Below, piece by piece: positions 16,036 to 25,438 of a stretch of 64,000 nt of DNA. Origin of the DNA: JBNKFV01 sp050289485 (GTDB lineage Bacteria; Pseudomonadota; Gammaproteobacteria; Pseudomonadales; Cellvibrionaceae); the NCBI GenBank assembly GCA_050289485.1, contig JBNKFV010000001.1, positions 1 through 64,000 of the forward strand, given 5' to 3'. A program made the position numbers and the translations under genes. Within the stretch, counting starts at the first letter, position 1, and the number at the start of each line of letters is the position of its first letter. The notes below the pieces were generated by a model, which searched no databases, was not told the origin of the DNA, and worked only from the letters and a program-made list of their open reading frames with translations.

Positions 16036-17436
16036 ATGCACGATCACAAAACTATTCTTATAGTCGATGACGAACCCGATATTCGCGAGCTCTTGGAAAT
16101 TACGCTGGGGCGGATGGGACTCAATACCCTGAGTGCAGCCAACATTTCTCAAGCGAAAAATACAATAGACACTCAGCCGATTGATATCTGCCTGACCGAC
16201 ATGCGCCTTCCCGATGGAGACGGCATCGAGTTTGTCAAATATGTCAGCAAACACCACCCCCAGGTTCCTATCGCGGTATTTACTGCACATGGCAATATGG
16301 ATACCGCCGTGATCGCCATGAAGGCTGGCGCCTTTGATTTTATCACCAAGCCGGTAGACATCAGCCATCTCCGCACGCTTATCAACTCGGCGCTGAATGC
16401 CGCTAGCAGCCAGCCCAGCAAGCAGGTAGATGACCGCTACCAACTGATCGGCCAGTCAGTAGCGATGGAAAAACTGCGCAAAAAAATATACAAACTCAGT
16501 CGCTCGCAAGCACCCATTTTTATCAATGGTGAAAGCGGCAGTGGTAAAGAGCTGGTTGCCAGGGCTATTCACTACAGCGGCCCCAGAGCCAACGGCCCTT
16601 TTATTGCGGTAAACTGTGGGGCGATACCCAAAGAGTTGATGGAAAGCGAGTTTTTTGGGCATATCAAAGGCAGCTTCACCGGCGCGCAATCTGACAAAAC
16701 CGGCTTGTTTCAGGCAGCAGACCAAGGCACATTATTTTTGGATGAAGTTGCCGACCTCCCTCTCGACATGCAAGTCAAACTGCTACGTGCCATCCAAGAG
16801 AAAGCCATTCGTCCCGTAGGTGCCGCCACCGAGGTTTCTATCAATGTGCGAATTCTGAGTGCCACCCATAAGAACCTGCAACAAGAAGTCGAGCAGTCAA
16901 CGTTCCGGAGTGACTTGTTTTATCGTCTCAATGTTATAGACCTTCATGTCCCGCCACTACGAGAGCGCAAAGAAGATATCGTTTTGCTAGCCCAGCACTT
17001 TCTGAAAAACTTAACGACTGACACACCAGCAACAGATATTCAACTGTCGCGCGAAGCAACTGCACTACTGGAGCAGTATCCCTTTCCAGGCAATGTGCGC
17101 GAACTACAAAACATTCTCGAACGGGCTTATACACTCTGCGAAGGGGACATCATTGAAGCGGACGAACTCAGCTTTAATCAGGCCACACCCGAACCTGCGT
17201 CAAAACCAGAACCATCTCCGACAAACGCACAAAACAACCACCCCACCAGCGACTTTAAATTGGGATCCGATCTGCTGGATGACTATTTACAATCTATTGA
17301 ACGTGACGCCATCATGCAGGCGCTGGAGAAATGCCGCTGGAACAAAACCGCTGCTGCGAAAAAGCTGGGAATTACCTTTAGGTCGCTACGCTACCGTTTG
17401 AAAAAACTCGGGCTGGATGATGACAGTGATGAATAA
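16036..17436 (+). CDS. pilR: Sigma-54 response regulator PilR
   Basis: NtrC-family activator of pilin and other pilus genes. Receiver domain with phospho-acceptor Asp55 (residues 1-120), sigma-54 AAA+ domain with Walker A GESGSGKE (165-172) and the sigma-54-contact loop GSFTGA (212-217, the GS variant also typical of PilR), and a Fis-type C-terminal HTH (NKTAAAKKLGITFRSLRYRLKKLG). It starts 13 nt after pilS, so the two are co-transcribed. Targets should have -24/-12 promoters; a weak candidate stands in front of the next gene. Confidence 0.95.
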   Translation: MHDHKTILIVDDEPDIRELLEITLGRMGLNTLSAANISQAKNTIDTQPIDICLTDMRLPDGDGIEFVKYVSKHHPQVPIAVFTAHGNMDTAVIAMKAGAFDFITKPVDISHLRTLINSALNAASSQPSKQVDDRYQLIGQSVAMEKLRKKIYKLSRSQAPIFINGESGSGKELVARAIHYSGPRANGPFIAVNCGAIPKELMESEFFGHIKGSFTGAQSDKTGLFQAADQGTLFLDEVADLPLDMQVKLLRAIQEKAIRPVGAATEVSINVRILSATHKNLQQEVEQSTFRSDLFYRLNVIDLHVPPLRERKEDIVLLAQHFLKNLTTDTPATDIQLSREATALLEQYPFPGNVRELQNILERAYTLCEGDIIEADELSFNQATPEPASKPEPSPTNAQNNHPTSDFKLGSDLLDDYLQSIERDAIMQALEKCRWNKTAAAKKLGITFRSLRYRLKKLGLDDDSDE

Positions 17437-17501
17437 TAGCACTTAATTCAACCACTCACTTTGACGTAGCAACTAAAGCTGTTAACGTTGCCCGCGTGGA
17501 C

Positions 17502-17517
17502 TGGACAGATCTGTGCC
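17502..17517 (+). promoter_or_regulatory. Weak candidate sigma-54 (-24/-12) promoter before fimT
   Basis: TGGACAGATCTGTGCC has GG and GC separated by exactly 10 nt, the invariant spacing, but matches the wider TGGCAC-N5-TTGC consensus only in part. It lies 45 nt upstream of fimT and directly after pilR. Part of it is a plain palindrome (ACAGATCTGT), which may explain it otherwise. Confidence 0.25.
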
Positions 17518-17561
17518 CAGTTAATCACGGATGATTTGATAAAGTTTTCAAGGATGAAAAT

Positions 17562-18176
17562 ATGTACTCTTCAATTACTTTTTACGTAAGGTTTTCTCAC
17601 TGCAACTCCTCAAAGCATCTATACGCCCGGGGCTTAACCCTGCTCGAATTACTGATATCTCTTAGCGTATTCTCCATTTTGACCGCCACAGCCCTACCCG
17701 GGTTTAGCCATTTAATCCAAACCACCCAAACACGAACCAATGCACACCGACTATATCAAAACATACAGTATGCACGTAATACAGCGCTGGCAGAGCATAA
17801 GGTCGTCACACTATGTCCCAGCAATGATGGCATAATTTGCGCCGGATCCAATTGGCAACCCGGAGGACTGATTTTTGAAGATAAAAATAAAAACGGAATT
17901 AGAGATACTCACGAAAAACTGTTAAAGATAATTAGTCCTTTTCAGAAAAATAGCTACATAGCCTGGCGAGCATTTAGAAATAAAAACTACTTAAGCTTTA
18001 ACGGACGAGGAGTGACTGAGTACCAAAACGGCAATTTTACTTATTGCCCACCGAATAAAAACCTAAAATATGCGGCACAAATCATCGTCAGCTACTCTGG
18101 TCGGCCTCGCTATGCCCGCGACCAAGACGGTGATGGGATCATTAACGGCACTAACGGCAAAAATGTCAGCTGTTAA
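17562..18176 (+). CDS. fimT: FimT-type minor pilin with GRxR motif
   Basis: GspH/FimT-family pilin-like protein. A 24-residue leader ends in ARG before LTLLELLISL, the class III prepilin site with Glu5 and a hydrophobic helix. The globular part has a cysteine pair region (LCPSNDGIICAG), two EF-hand-like Ca loops (DKNKNGIRDTHE and DQDGDGIING) and near the C terminus GRPR at about 180-183. A GRxR motif is known in FimT as the DNA-binding site used in natural transformation. The gene is visibly more AT-rich than its neighbours, suggesting divergence or transfer. The start has AAGG 8 nt upstream. Its end overlaps the pilE end on the other strand. Confidence 0.7.
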   Translation: MYSSITFYVRFSHCNSSKHLYARGLTLLELLISLSVFSILTATALPGFSHLIQTTQTRTNAHRLYQNIQYARNTALAEHKVVTLCPSNDGIICAGSNWQPGGLIFEDKNKNGIRDTHEKLLKIISPFQKNSYIAWRAFRNKNYLSFNGRGVTEYQNGNFTYCPPNKNLKYAAQIIVSYSGRPRYARDQDGDGIINGTNGKNVSC

Positions 18177-18625
18177 CGCCAGCACTTTAGCGGTTCACTG
18201 GCAGAAGCATAACTACCCGTTGATTTTTTCACATTGGCACTGGTATAAGACAATGTGGAGCAGTGTGAGTCAGGCCGCACAGGTTCGACGGTTAACTCAT
18301 ATGTTCTACACTTTGTACCCGCAGAAGAGCAGCCACTGGGGTCTAACGTAAACGACTTTATTTTACAGTTACCATCCGGACTAGTGTCTCCAGCCGAATA
18401 ACCCAAATCGCTCATCTTCGCATAAGATACATTCTGTGAAAAAAAGCGTTCTTGCTGGCCAGCGATATCCAACAAAAATGCCCGACACTCTGACCGTACA
18501 CCTTTGCGAACATGCTCAGTGTAAGATGGGTAGGCTACCGCCGCCAAAATTCCTATGATGGCCATAGCAATCATCATTTCAATTAACGAAAAACCATCCT
18601 GCTTGCCATAAGAATACATACGCAT
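18173..18625 (-). CDS. pilE: Type IV minor pilin PilE
   Basis: Minor pilin of the pilus tip complex. The class III site is QDG before FSLIEMMIAMAIIGILAAVAYPSY with Glu5, followed by a globular domain with paired cysteines and the terminal motif CWR also found in Pseudomonas PilE. The frame opens at 18670 inside pilY2, but that would give a 26-residue leader; ATG 18625 or 18619 gives the 9-11 residues usual for type IVa prepilins. None has a strong ribosome-binding site. Last gene of the fimU-pilE operon; it overlaps the fimT end by a few bases, so no terminator separates them. Confidence 0.85.
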   Translation of the reverse strand: MRMYSYGKQDGFSLIEMMIAMAIIGILAAVAYPSYTEHVRKGVRSECRAFLLDIAGQQERFFSQNVSYAKMSDLGYSAGDTSPDGNCKIKSFTLDPSGCSSAGTKCRTYELTVEPVRPDSHCSTLSYTSANVKKSTGSYASASEPLKCWR

Positions 18626-18653
18626 ACCCACACTTTGCACACTATCAATAATT

Positions 18654-18977
18654 TTATTCGTCATCATCAACCACTGGCCGTGGAGTACCCTTTGGTAAAA
18701 GCTGTACGCTATGCACCTGCCAACCCTCAGCCAAAAAATAAATCGGTGTACCCTGCTTTAGCGCGTAAATTGTGGTTTTTTTACCTGTTTCATCCACAAT
18801 TTTCACGTCTAATGCCAGCTTAAAAAGCTGGTCATCTAAAACAACCTCTCCACTTTTAAAGTTTGCATCATCAACAACAGCAAACACCTTGTCTTGCGCC
18901 ACGACATAAGCGGCAGAGATAACCATGGCTATGCAAAGAAACCAGCGGCCTACCCATTTCGATACTGACTTGTTCAT
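18654..18977 (-). CDS. pilY2: Small exported protein at the pilY2 position
   Basis: Protein of 107 residues with a signal peptide (about 1-27, ending VVAQ) and an acidic tail (VVDDDE). I call it PilY2 mainly from position: between pilY1 and pilE, as in Pseudomonas. Its precise role is not established; PilY2 is linked to pilus biogenesis. The frame opens at 19028, but ATG 18977 follows AGGAGA at about 8 nt and gives a proper signal peptide. It starts 13 nt after the pilY1 stop. No known domain is evident. Confidence 0.6.
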   Translation of the reverse strand: MNKSVSKWVGRWFLCIAMVISAAYVVAQDKVFAVVDDANFKSGEVVLDDQLFKLALDVKIVDETGKKTTIYALKQGTPIYFLAEGWQVHSVQLLPKGTPRPVVDDDE

Positions 18978-18990
18978 AATGTGTCTCCTG

Positions 18991-21900
18991 TTAATCTTCA
19001 GGGTTAACCGAGAGAGATGTTCTTTCAACTTTATCCGTTGCGGTAGTATTCAACACCTGAAAATCAATTTTGCCATCAGAGGTTTGGGTGATTTGCCGGT
19101 TTGAAATAAACCCCGATTCAGAAGGAATACTGCCTAATTCGATACCCTCTCCATCTTCAAAGACACCGTCATTATTGGTATCGAACAGCTTGATATCCAA
19201 ATCTCCACCAGTCAGTGGATCCACTGCCATCAAGAAGCCTGAGCCCCCATAGGCACATACGGCAGAAGGGTCTGGAATTAATGTGTTATAGAACAGGATA
19301 TCGTTAACCACCTGCGCCGCTGTAACAGAACGCTCACCCGTGCGCGGCAGCTCTTCATACCAGCCAAGTTCGGTGTTACCAGAATACAAGGGGTCAGAGG
19401 GCAACCGATAATCAACCGTATTGTTACTCACCGTTCTCTTTTGGCCCGGATCGCTAATCACCTGCTTAACCAGAGAAGACTTATCCAGGCTTCCTATTTG
19501 CCCATTATCCCACACACCATAAAAATAGTTTACTGCAGTCGATTTACCATCATTAACAGCTAAGAACTGACCACTGCCGAAATAAACCATCACATTAGGT
19601 GAGGTGGAACTGTCGGCCCGTGTTGGATGCAAAATAATTTCAGGTTTGGCAGTAATCGGCTGCCCACCGGTATAAAACAGAGGTTCTGGTGTACTCAGGC
19701 TGCCATACGCAGGCTTCCAATTACTGGTACTACTATCTCTAACATCAAATACCCACAGATTGCCCCGAAGATCAGCTGCATAGACACGATCCGCAGCACC
19801 ATCGCCATCGAAGTCGGCAGTGGTTGGCGTCGCCATGCCATTACAATCACTGGATGCATTTAAACAGTCGGAAGAAACAATGGAACCCACCCCGGTTTCC
19901 AGCGTTTTGTAACCCGTGCCATCCAGATAAATGATAAACACCTTAGCAGTACCATCGCCGGAAGCATTATAGCCATTACCCACGACAGCAGCCCATTTAC
20001 CGTTATTCATCTTGGTGATAACCGGCTCAGAAAAGGTGTAGCCAAGATCGGCATGAGTAAATTCAAACTTAACAATCTTATCGGCATTTGATTCTGTTAG
20101 TGTTTTAGGGTCAGTCACATCCAACACGTAAATGCCCTTGCCCCCAGCACGTGCACCGCCTACCAGATAGGTTCGCCATTTACCGCCAACAAAGACACTG
20201 CGGCCAGTAGGCGTGCCGTCTAAATAGGGCCGATAACCATAGATTTTATCGGCCAGATAGTGCAGACCAGCCAGGCTCTGATCGGAAAAAATAAACTGGG
20301 GAATATAAGCAAAAATTTCTTCGCCGGTGGCCGCATTAAACGCGTGTAACATGCCATCATTAGCGCCCACATACACAACGCCATCTTTCACCATACTATT
20401 CTTTAGCTGATCTTCCACGAAATCGTTGAAGCTACTACCTGACTCTATATCGTCTTCGTATAATTCACTCGGAACGCCAACAAATTCAGGGCTCGAATAA
20501 ACGATATCGCCCAGCCGCTTCCCGTTGCGATTGCGAAATTCCTTACCATCTTCAGTAAAATCTCCACGTAGATAAGCTACAAGTTTTTTTACATAGTCGA
20601 CATTTTGTGTTTCTTCCGTAGCATTCACCGGATTCGCAAAAGGCCTGTCAGCTAGCAAGTCGTTAATCTGAACGGTAGATAGTTCAGTCGCTGTCGGGTT
20701 TTTATAATCTGCAGGCCAGGCAAATGATATGCCCTTGTTGCCGTTATACGTAATAATGTCGCGGGCCGAGCTGCGTTTGGCCAATTGTTCGCCAGCACTA
20801 CCATTTGTCCACGCAGTTTTGCCTACTTTGTTTAACTCCACTTTAAGTGCATCCAAATCACCAAACCACGATGTGGAATCAAAGCTCGCCTGGAAAATCT
20901 TGGTGTCGGCTTGCAAACTGGTCGAGCTAAATGCCACCGCAGAGGCACTGCCTTCTCGCTTTTGAATACCCGCAATTGATTGACCCAGCGAGGTAATTAA
21001 CGCCTCTGGATTCGCCGCATTCAGATATTCACCGCGACCGTTATAGGCAGCGTGCCAGACATCGTCAATGGTCGTTGGCTGATTCCCAATGGGTTCTGGC
21101 CAGCCAGGGAAAGAGGAATCAGCAGGGTTCTGCTTACTATCCAGGGTTCCCGAAAGGCCAAATGCCACTGTATAGGTCACCATATGCTGGGCGGGATTTT
21201 CATCGACACCGGTAATGATTTTTACATTGTTAGGCAGTCCACCATGCAGGTCGCCTTCGTAATAGTTCATCGCAATATCTGCGAGGGTTTCCGAGTAATT
21301 ATCTGCATAAGACCCGCCATCAAACTGGGTATTACCATCGCCATCATTATTGTACGGCCAATATACCCAGCTGTTCCAAGTACCATCAGTCATCATAACC
21401 GAGTAATTCTGCTGACAGCTACCACCGCTTGCCAGCGGTAAAATCGGCGAGCTGCTACCCGGATCAAACCCGAACAGGCTTGTGCCTGGGTTTTGCCCCT
21501 CTGTGAAATACAACCCGGCACGATGAAGCGCCATACGTAGCGGCGTACCGCCGCTGGAGTCAACCTTGAGCAGGTTATCCACCAACGTCTTTTTATTGGT
21601 TGCAGCAGTGGCATTAACCGGTATTGTTTTATCATCAACATCTTTTACCAATGTGCCAACACTGTTGTTATTGTGCAGTGTCGCCAAACCTATTCGTGCA
21701 TCAGAGTCATTAATAATTTCGGAAAGCGCCCGTTTTACCACGTATTCACGCTTGCGATAGTAGGAATACCAGTTAGCAAAGTTTTGTTGCTGCGCAGCAC
21801 TCATCGCGGTAACAGGAATAAACCGGCTGTAATCAACCGTATTGGACGGCGAGGTGAAACCACCCGTAGACACGAAAGCATCACCGCACTCACCAACATC

Positions 21901-22404
21901 AAAGTCTCCATCACCATCCGCATCGTTCCACGGGATATAGCCCGGGTAATCGCCATTAACATCCGGGCTTAGTAAATTTACCGTGTAGCTACTCGAATCA
22001 TAAGGGTTCGTTCGTGCCGCAGTAACCGACTGGTCGGCTAATGGCTGGTTTGCATTATCATTGCCTACCCATGGGGTGTATTTCTTGTTCGGGTCAAAGT
22101 ACATGACGTTGTAACCGGAACAAGACTCCAAAAGCTCGCGATAGTCTGTCGACGTTGGGGTGAGATCGATGTTCCCACTGTTACCACCAGGGTAAGCAGC
22201 TTCACCGCCGTTACTAGTCAAGACCTCCCAGTCCATACTGCCGGAGTCATCGACAATAAAGAGGATATTGGGTGGAACCCTGGAACCCAAAAACAACGGT
22301 TCTTTAGCCAAAGCGCCGGGGGCAGAGTTAACGTGCTGCGCGACCAGTAAAGTACAGGCAACACATCCAATAAGAGGAACATTATGTTTTACGTATTTAA
22401 CCAT
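18991..22404 (-). CDS. pilY1: Type IV pilus tip adhesin/biogenesis factor PilY1
   Basis: Large pilus-tip protein that controls extension/retraction and surface sensing. A signal peptide (to about residue 28) is followed by a von Willebrand A-like region with MIDAS start VDDSGSM, and a C-terminal beta-propeller with the PilY1-type calcium loop DFDGDGAAD near residue 865. Further Asp/Asn/Gly-rich Ca-like loops are DADGDGDFD near 165 and DTNNDGVFEDGE near 1076. Length (about 1,137) is typical. ATG 22404 is preferred to the GTG two codons before. It sits within fimU-pilV-pilW-pilX-pilY1-pilY2-pilE. Confidence 0.95.
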   Translation of the reverse strand: MVKYVKHNVPLIGCVACTLLVAQHVNSAPGALAKEPLFLGSRVPPNILFIVDDSGSMDWEVLTSNGGEAAYPGGNSGNIDLTPTSTDYRELLESCSGYNVMYFDPNKKYTPWVGNDNANQPLADQSVTAARTNPYDSSSYTVNLLSPDVNGDYPGYIPWNDADGDGDFDVGECGDAFVSTGGFTSPSNTVDYSRFIPVTAMSAAQQQNFANWYSYYRKREYVVKRALSEIINDSDARIGLATLHNNNSVGTLVKDVDDKTIPVNATAATNKKTLVDNLLKVDSSGGTPLRMALHRAGLYFTEGQNPGTSLFGFDPGSSSPILPLASGGSCQQNYSVMMTDGTWNSWVYWPYNNDGDGNTQFDGGSYADNYSETLADIAMNYYEGDLHGGLPNNVKIITGVDENPAQHMVTYTVAFGLSGTLDSKQNPADSSFPGWPEPIGNQPTTIDDVWHAAYNGRGEYLNAANPEALITSLGQSIAGIQKREGSASAVAFSSTSLQADTKIFQASFDSTSWFGDLDALKVELNKVGKTAWTNGSAGEQLAKRSSARDIITYNGNKGISFAWPADYKNPTATELSTVQINDLLADRPFANPVNATEETQNVDYVKKLVAYLRGDFTEDGKEFRNRNGKRLGDIVYSSPEFVGVPSELYEDDIESGSSFNDFVEDQLKNSMVKDGVVYVGANDGMLHAFNAATGEEIFAYIPQFIFSDQSLAGLHYLADKIYGYRPYLDGTPTGRSVFVGGKWRTYLVGGARAGGKGIYVLDVTDPKTLTESNADKIVKFEFTHADLGYTFSEPVITKMNNGKWAAVVGNGYNASGDGTAKVFIIYLDGTGYKTLETGVGSIVSSDCLNASSDCNGMATPTTADFDGDGAADRVYAADLRGNLWVFDVRDSSTSNWKPAYGSLSTPEPLFYTGGQPITAKPEIILHPTRADSSTSPNVMVYFGSGQFLAVNDGKSTAVNYFYGVWDNGQIGSLDKSSLVKQVISDPGQKRTVSNNTVDYRLPSDPLYSGNTELGWYEELPRTGERSVTAAQVVNDILFYNTLIPDPSAVCAYGGSGFLMAVDPLTGGDLDIKLFDTNNDGVFEDGEGIELGSIPSESGFISNRQITQTSDGKIDFQVLNTTATDKVERTSLSVNPED

Positions 22405-22440
22405 AGTCACCTACCCTTCATTTGCCGGCGAGGTTACATA

Positions 22441-23124
22441 TCAAGAAGGACAAACAGCCACTGCAGGCGCACCTTCTTCTAAAATCATTTTCACAGTCGC
22501 CTGAACTAGAGAACTCACATTTTCATCCTGCGCCCAACCTCTGGCGGTTATACGAAAATACACCGCATATTCGGCAGTAGTTGCCGCACTCTCACCACCA
22601 TCCTGAATCAATACAGCAGGCACCCCGCTGGTATCACCAAACCCGATAAGTTCAATCAGGTAGCGGGGGTTCTTACTCACCACCGCACCCACTTTTAAGG
22701 CATTTTTCGCCTCTAAACTGTTAGTCGCATCCCATGCAGTATCATCATTTACATCAAATGCAATAGCCTTAGCCGCAGAGACCGTCAGAGTATCTTTATT
22801 TCTGATAGGGAATGGCTGATATAAGCCCGCGCAGTTATTAGTCGTGTCAAACAAGGTGTACCGCTCCACATACTTACCCATAGTGCTAGTCAACGTTTGT
22901 TCAGCAACGTTGACTGCGGCAATCGCGGCCTGTTCAGCCAGGTCCGACTGCCGCGCACTGCTCACCATGCGCTCCTGCAAAGTCGTGTTTACAAACGACG
23001 ATACGCCCACGACCGTCATCACCAATAAAAATACCAGCGCAACAACCAAGGCCACACCTTGCTGAGCAATGACATGTCTATGCTGTTTCATAAGCTTTGC
23101 GTTCATCTCAATACCACATTGCAT
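22441..23124 (-). CDS. pilX: Type IV minor pilin PilX
   Basis: GspK/PilX-like minor pilin. The prepilin region is QQG before VALVVALVFLLVMTVVGVSSF, without Glu5, as expected for the PilX/GspK class that sits at the tip. A heptad-like stretch LQERMVSSARQSDLAEQAAIAAVNVAEQTL follows in two parts and the globular domain ends in cysteine. Three ATGs are possible (23124, 23106, 23091); the first has AGAAGG but far upstream. It begins 5 nt after pilW ends. Confidence 0.85.
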   Translation of the reverse strand: MQCGIEMNAKLMKQHRHVIAQQGVALVVALVFLLVMTVVGVSSFVNTTLQERMVSSARQSDLAEQAAIAAVNVAEQTLTSTMGKYVERYTLFDTTNNCAGLYQPFPIRNKDTLTVSAAKAIAFDVNDDTAWDATNSLEAKNALKVGAVVSKNPRYLIELIGFGDTSGVPAVLIQDGGESAATTAEYAVYFRITARGWAQDENVSSLVQATVKMILEEGAPAVAVCPS

Positions 23125-23129
23125 GACGG

Positions 23130-24272
23130 CTATGGTGCCTTCTGGTTATACAGATAAAAGGTTCTTGAGAAAGTCTGTTGATACAAACCTTTCGTCGCCG
23201 AATCCATGCCTGCCTTGTCTACAGAATTCAGGGTGATATCGACTTTCACACTGCGCACCTGGGACCAGTCACTTACATCACTAGCCTTAAGATACGCCAG
23301 CCTGTTTGCCGCTGACTGCTCACCAAACAGCACCTGAAAATCCTCAACGCCATCCACTACCTCCTCGCCATTTACGAGAAGCGCACAAAATTGCGGTTCA
23401 GCGGCGGAACAGGTTCCGGCGGCACTATCGCCTAGACTGTAAGTAAAGGCTCCAACATTAGTCCCCGAGTACAGCATTGCCGCCTGCCCTTTGATAGAAT
23501 CCACGCGCATTGGGTTAGAAGTACTCACAGACCGAAACACTAACGGATCACCGTTGTCATTCGTGAGCTTCTTACAAGCAGGTTTAGTATTTTTGAAATC
23601 ACACTCGTTGTATTGACCAGGGTTTAGAGAACCAGCAGGCGCTGTATTTCCAGTACCCAGCGCCATTTTGATTTCGCCGGCCGTGCCAGAAGCGGGATCG
23701 TTAGTAATGATAAAAATTGCCGCTTTCTCACAATCGGCCAGTACCGCCAGCTGCCATTGATTGAGATTTGCGTACAGCGGGTTGGCAGGATCAACTTTAA
23801 TAGTATCCGCCGCACCGGAGACATCCGCCAAAATAGGTATACCGCTGGAAGACATAAAACGAACAACGAGCTCATCTGAACCAAGCAGGCCCGTGCCTTC
23901 ACTCCCCCCAACAGCATTCTCAAAGTTGTAGACCGACGCTGCGTCCTTACCCAGCATATTAAGAATATTGGTTCTGTCGCCCGTAGCATACTTCTCTGGT
24001 GTAAACCAAGGGGGCAAACACCCCAGCAACCCCGCACGGCCCACATCCCGGTCAAAGCGCTCGAAGAGGTAACGGGCATTCTCCTGTACGCGGGAAGTAC
24101 CGGTAATGGCTGTTTGGGTAGTGCGGGAGGACACATACATTTGCACTACGCCCGCCATAATAACTAAGCCCAGTGTGGTGGAAATCATCAGTTCCAGTAA
24201 ACTGTAGCCGCCAATGCCTCTTGCACCGATAGCTCGCAGCTGCCACTTTCTCAACATACCTGGCGCACTCAC
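23130..24272 (-). CDS. pilW: Type IV minor pilin PilW
   Basis: PilW/GspJ-like minor pilin. The leader ends GIGG before YSLLELMISTTLGLVIMAGVVQMYV (Tyr at +1 is unusual; Glu5 is kept). The PilW signature RVQENARYLFERFDRDVGRAG follows. The start is GTG at 24272 with GGAGG 7 nt upstream and overlaps the pilV stop as GTGA, so translation is coupled. Part of the fimU-pilE operon. Confidence 0.9.
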   Translation of the reverse strand: MSAPGMLRKWQLRAIGARGIGGYSLLELMISTTLGLVIMAGVVQMYVSSRTTQTAITGTSRVQENARYLFERFDRDVGRAGLLGCLPPWFTPEKYATGDRTNILNMLGKDAASVYNFENAVGGSEGTGLLGSDELVVRFMSSSGIPILADVSGAADTIKVDPANPLYANLNQWQLAVLADCEKAAIFIITNDPASGTAGEIKMALGTGNTAPAGSLNPGQYNECDFKNTKPACKKLTNDNGDPLVFRSVSTSNPMRVDSIKGQAAMLYSGTNVGAFTYSLGDSAAGTCSAAEPQFCALLVNGEEVVDGVEDFQVLFGEQSAANRLAYLKASDVSDWSQVRSVKVDITLNSVDKAGMDSATKGLYQQTFSRTFYLYNQKAP

Positions 24273-24793
24273 AAAGATACCTCCATCACAAAACAGGCCA
24301 GATCAACCTTGGCATTGCCACTACATCCTGTTCCATTAGCCCCGGTTCGCTCGGCATCCCACATAATTTTTATCTCGTACACCTCACGTGCGGCCACCCA
24401 TGTCACCGTGCCACGGCCTCCCGGAAGCACATTGGTTACCGCATCTGACCATTCATAAACATCATATTGTTTAACGGTAGCTCCCGAGCAACCACCCACC
24501 GAATAAATGCAGCTCGGTGCAGACCCTGGGCTGTTAGTATCGATACCGTCGTAGAAGTTGTCATCAGTAGTGACCGCTGGATTGTCATACGCACGAATAC
24601 GGCCGGCCATATCCATTGCGAGCATATTGACATGGGTACCAAATTGCGCCATTTGATTACTGCGCACACCGGAAACCTGCATTCCCACCACGCCCAAAAG
24701 ACCAATAGCCAAAATGAAAAAAGCGATTAATACCTCTATCAAGGTTGAACCTCGCTGCTTTCCTATCATGCGTTTCTTGCTCATTAAGGACAT
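24269..24793 (-). CDS. pilV: Type IV minor pilin PilV
   Basis: PilV/GspI-like minor pilin, 174 residues. Leader KQRG before STLIEVLIAFFILAIGLLGVVGMQ with Glu5. The ATG at 24793 has AGGGG 8 nt upstream and lies inside the end of fimU (10-base overlap), so translation is probably coupled. The globular part has two cysteine pairs. Confidence 0.9.
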   Translation of the reverse strand: MSLMSKKRMIGKQRGSTLIEVLIAFFILAIGLLGVVGMQVSGVRSNQMAQFGTHVNMLAMDMAGRIRAYDNPAVTTDDNFYDGIDTNSPGSAPSCIYSVGGCSGATVKQYDVYEWSDAVTNVLPGGRGTVTWVAAREVYEIKIMWDAERTGANGTGCSGNAKVDLACFVMEVSL

Positions 24794-25335
24794 GACGGCA
24801 CCCCTTTACTTACACCAATACTGCCAGAGCCCGAAATTTTTGTGGTATAGCCATCAGCAACAGCCTTGCTTGGTGAACAGAAGTAAAAGAGTTTATCGCC
24901 TGCGCTAAATTCGCCAAGAGTGCCAAAGGTGATGCTGTTGCTTGCTGTTGCCGCCCTCACGGTATACCCACTGGGCATTGGCTCAATGTAGCGCAACAGA
25001 CAATCTTCATTTGGGCCACATGAATTGGCATCCAGACTGCCGTTACGATTACGGTCAAGAAAAACGATCATGCCTATCTCATATTCATCGGTCGCAACAC
25101 AGGTTGCCTGATCTTTGCTGGGGCAGATAACAATGCGCTCATGTTGCGAGGCGGCCTCACTGCGGGCGAAGGCAATTGAGCGGGCAAAAACATCACCGGT
25201 ACTTCTGAGCGTATTAGTACGTAGAAGGTCGGTCATGCTCGGCGCTGCCAAACCAATCACGATTGCCAGCACCGCTAAGGTGACCATCAATTCAAGCAAT
25301 GTAAAACCACAGGTATATTTTTTCATATCAATCAT
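24784..25335 (-). CDS. fimU: Type IV minor pilin FimU
   Basis: GspH/FimT-family minor pilin that starts the tip-priming operon. Leader MKKYTCG (from the internal ATG at 25326) before FTLLELMVTLAVLAIVIGLAAPSM with Glu5. One EF-hand-like loop DRNRNGSLD is present, parallel to the one in FimT. It lacks the C-terminal GRxR motif seen in the FimT at 17562. Either ATG (25335 with GGGA close by, or 25326) may be used. Confidence 0.85.
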   Translation of the reverse strand: MIDMKKYTCGFTLLELMVTLAVLAIVIGLAAPSMTDLLRTNTLRSTGDVFARSIAFARSEAASQHERIVICPSKDQATCVATDEYEIGMIVFLDRNRNGSLDANSCGPNEDCLLRYIEPMPSGYTVRAATASNSITFGTLGEFSAGDKLFYFCSPSKAVADGYTTKISGSGSIGVSKGVPSCP

Positions 25336-25438
25336 TAAACTCCCGAAAGTGTCGACATTCTATACACCTCAGATAAGTGGATCTCAGTTAACGACAAAGG
25401 GTTTAGGGGGTGCACAGCAAAGAAAATAAGACGCCACA

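Noticed and set aside
20550..20610. RGD tripeptide in PilY1 (YLRGDFTED), like an integrin-binding motif
   Set aside because: The LRGD stretch is in a region that I recall as common to PilY1 proteins in general, so it is probably structural; no evidence of host binding.
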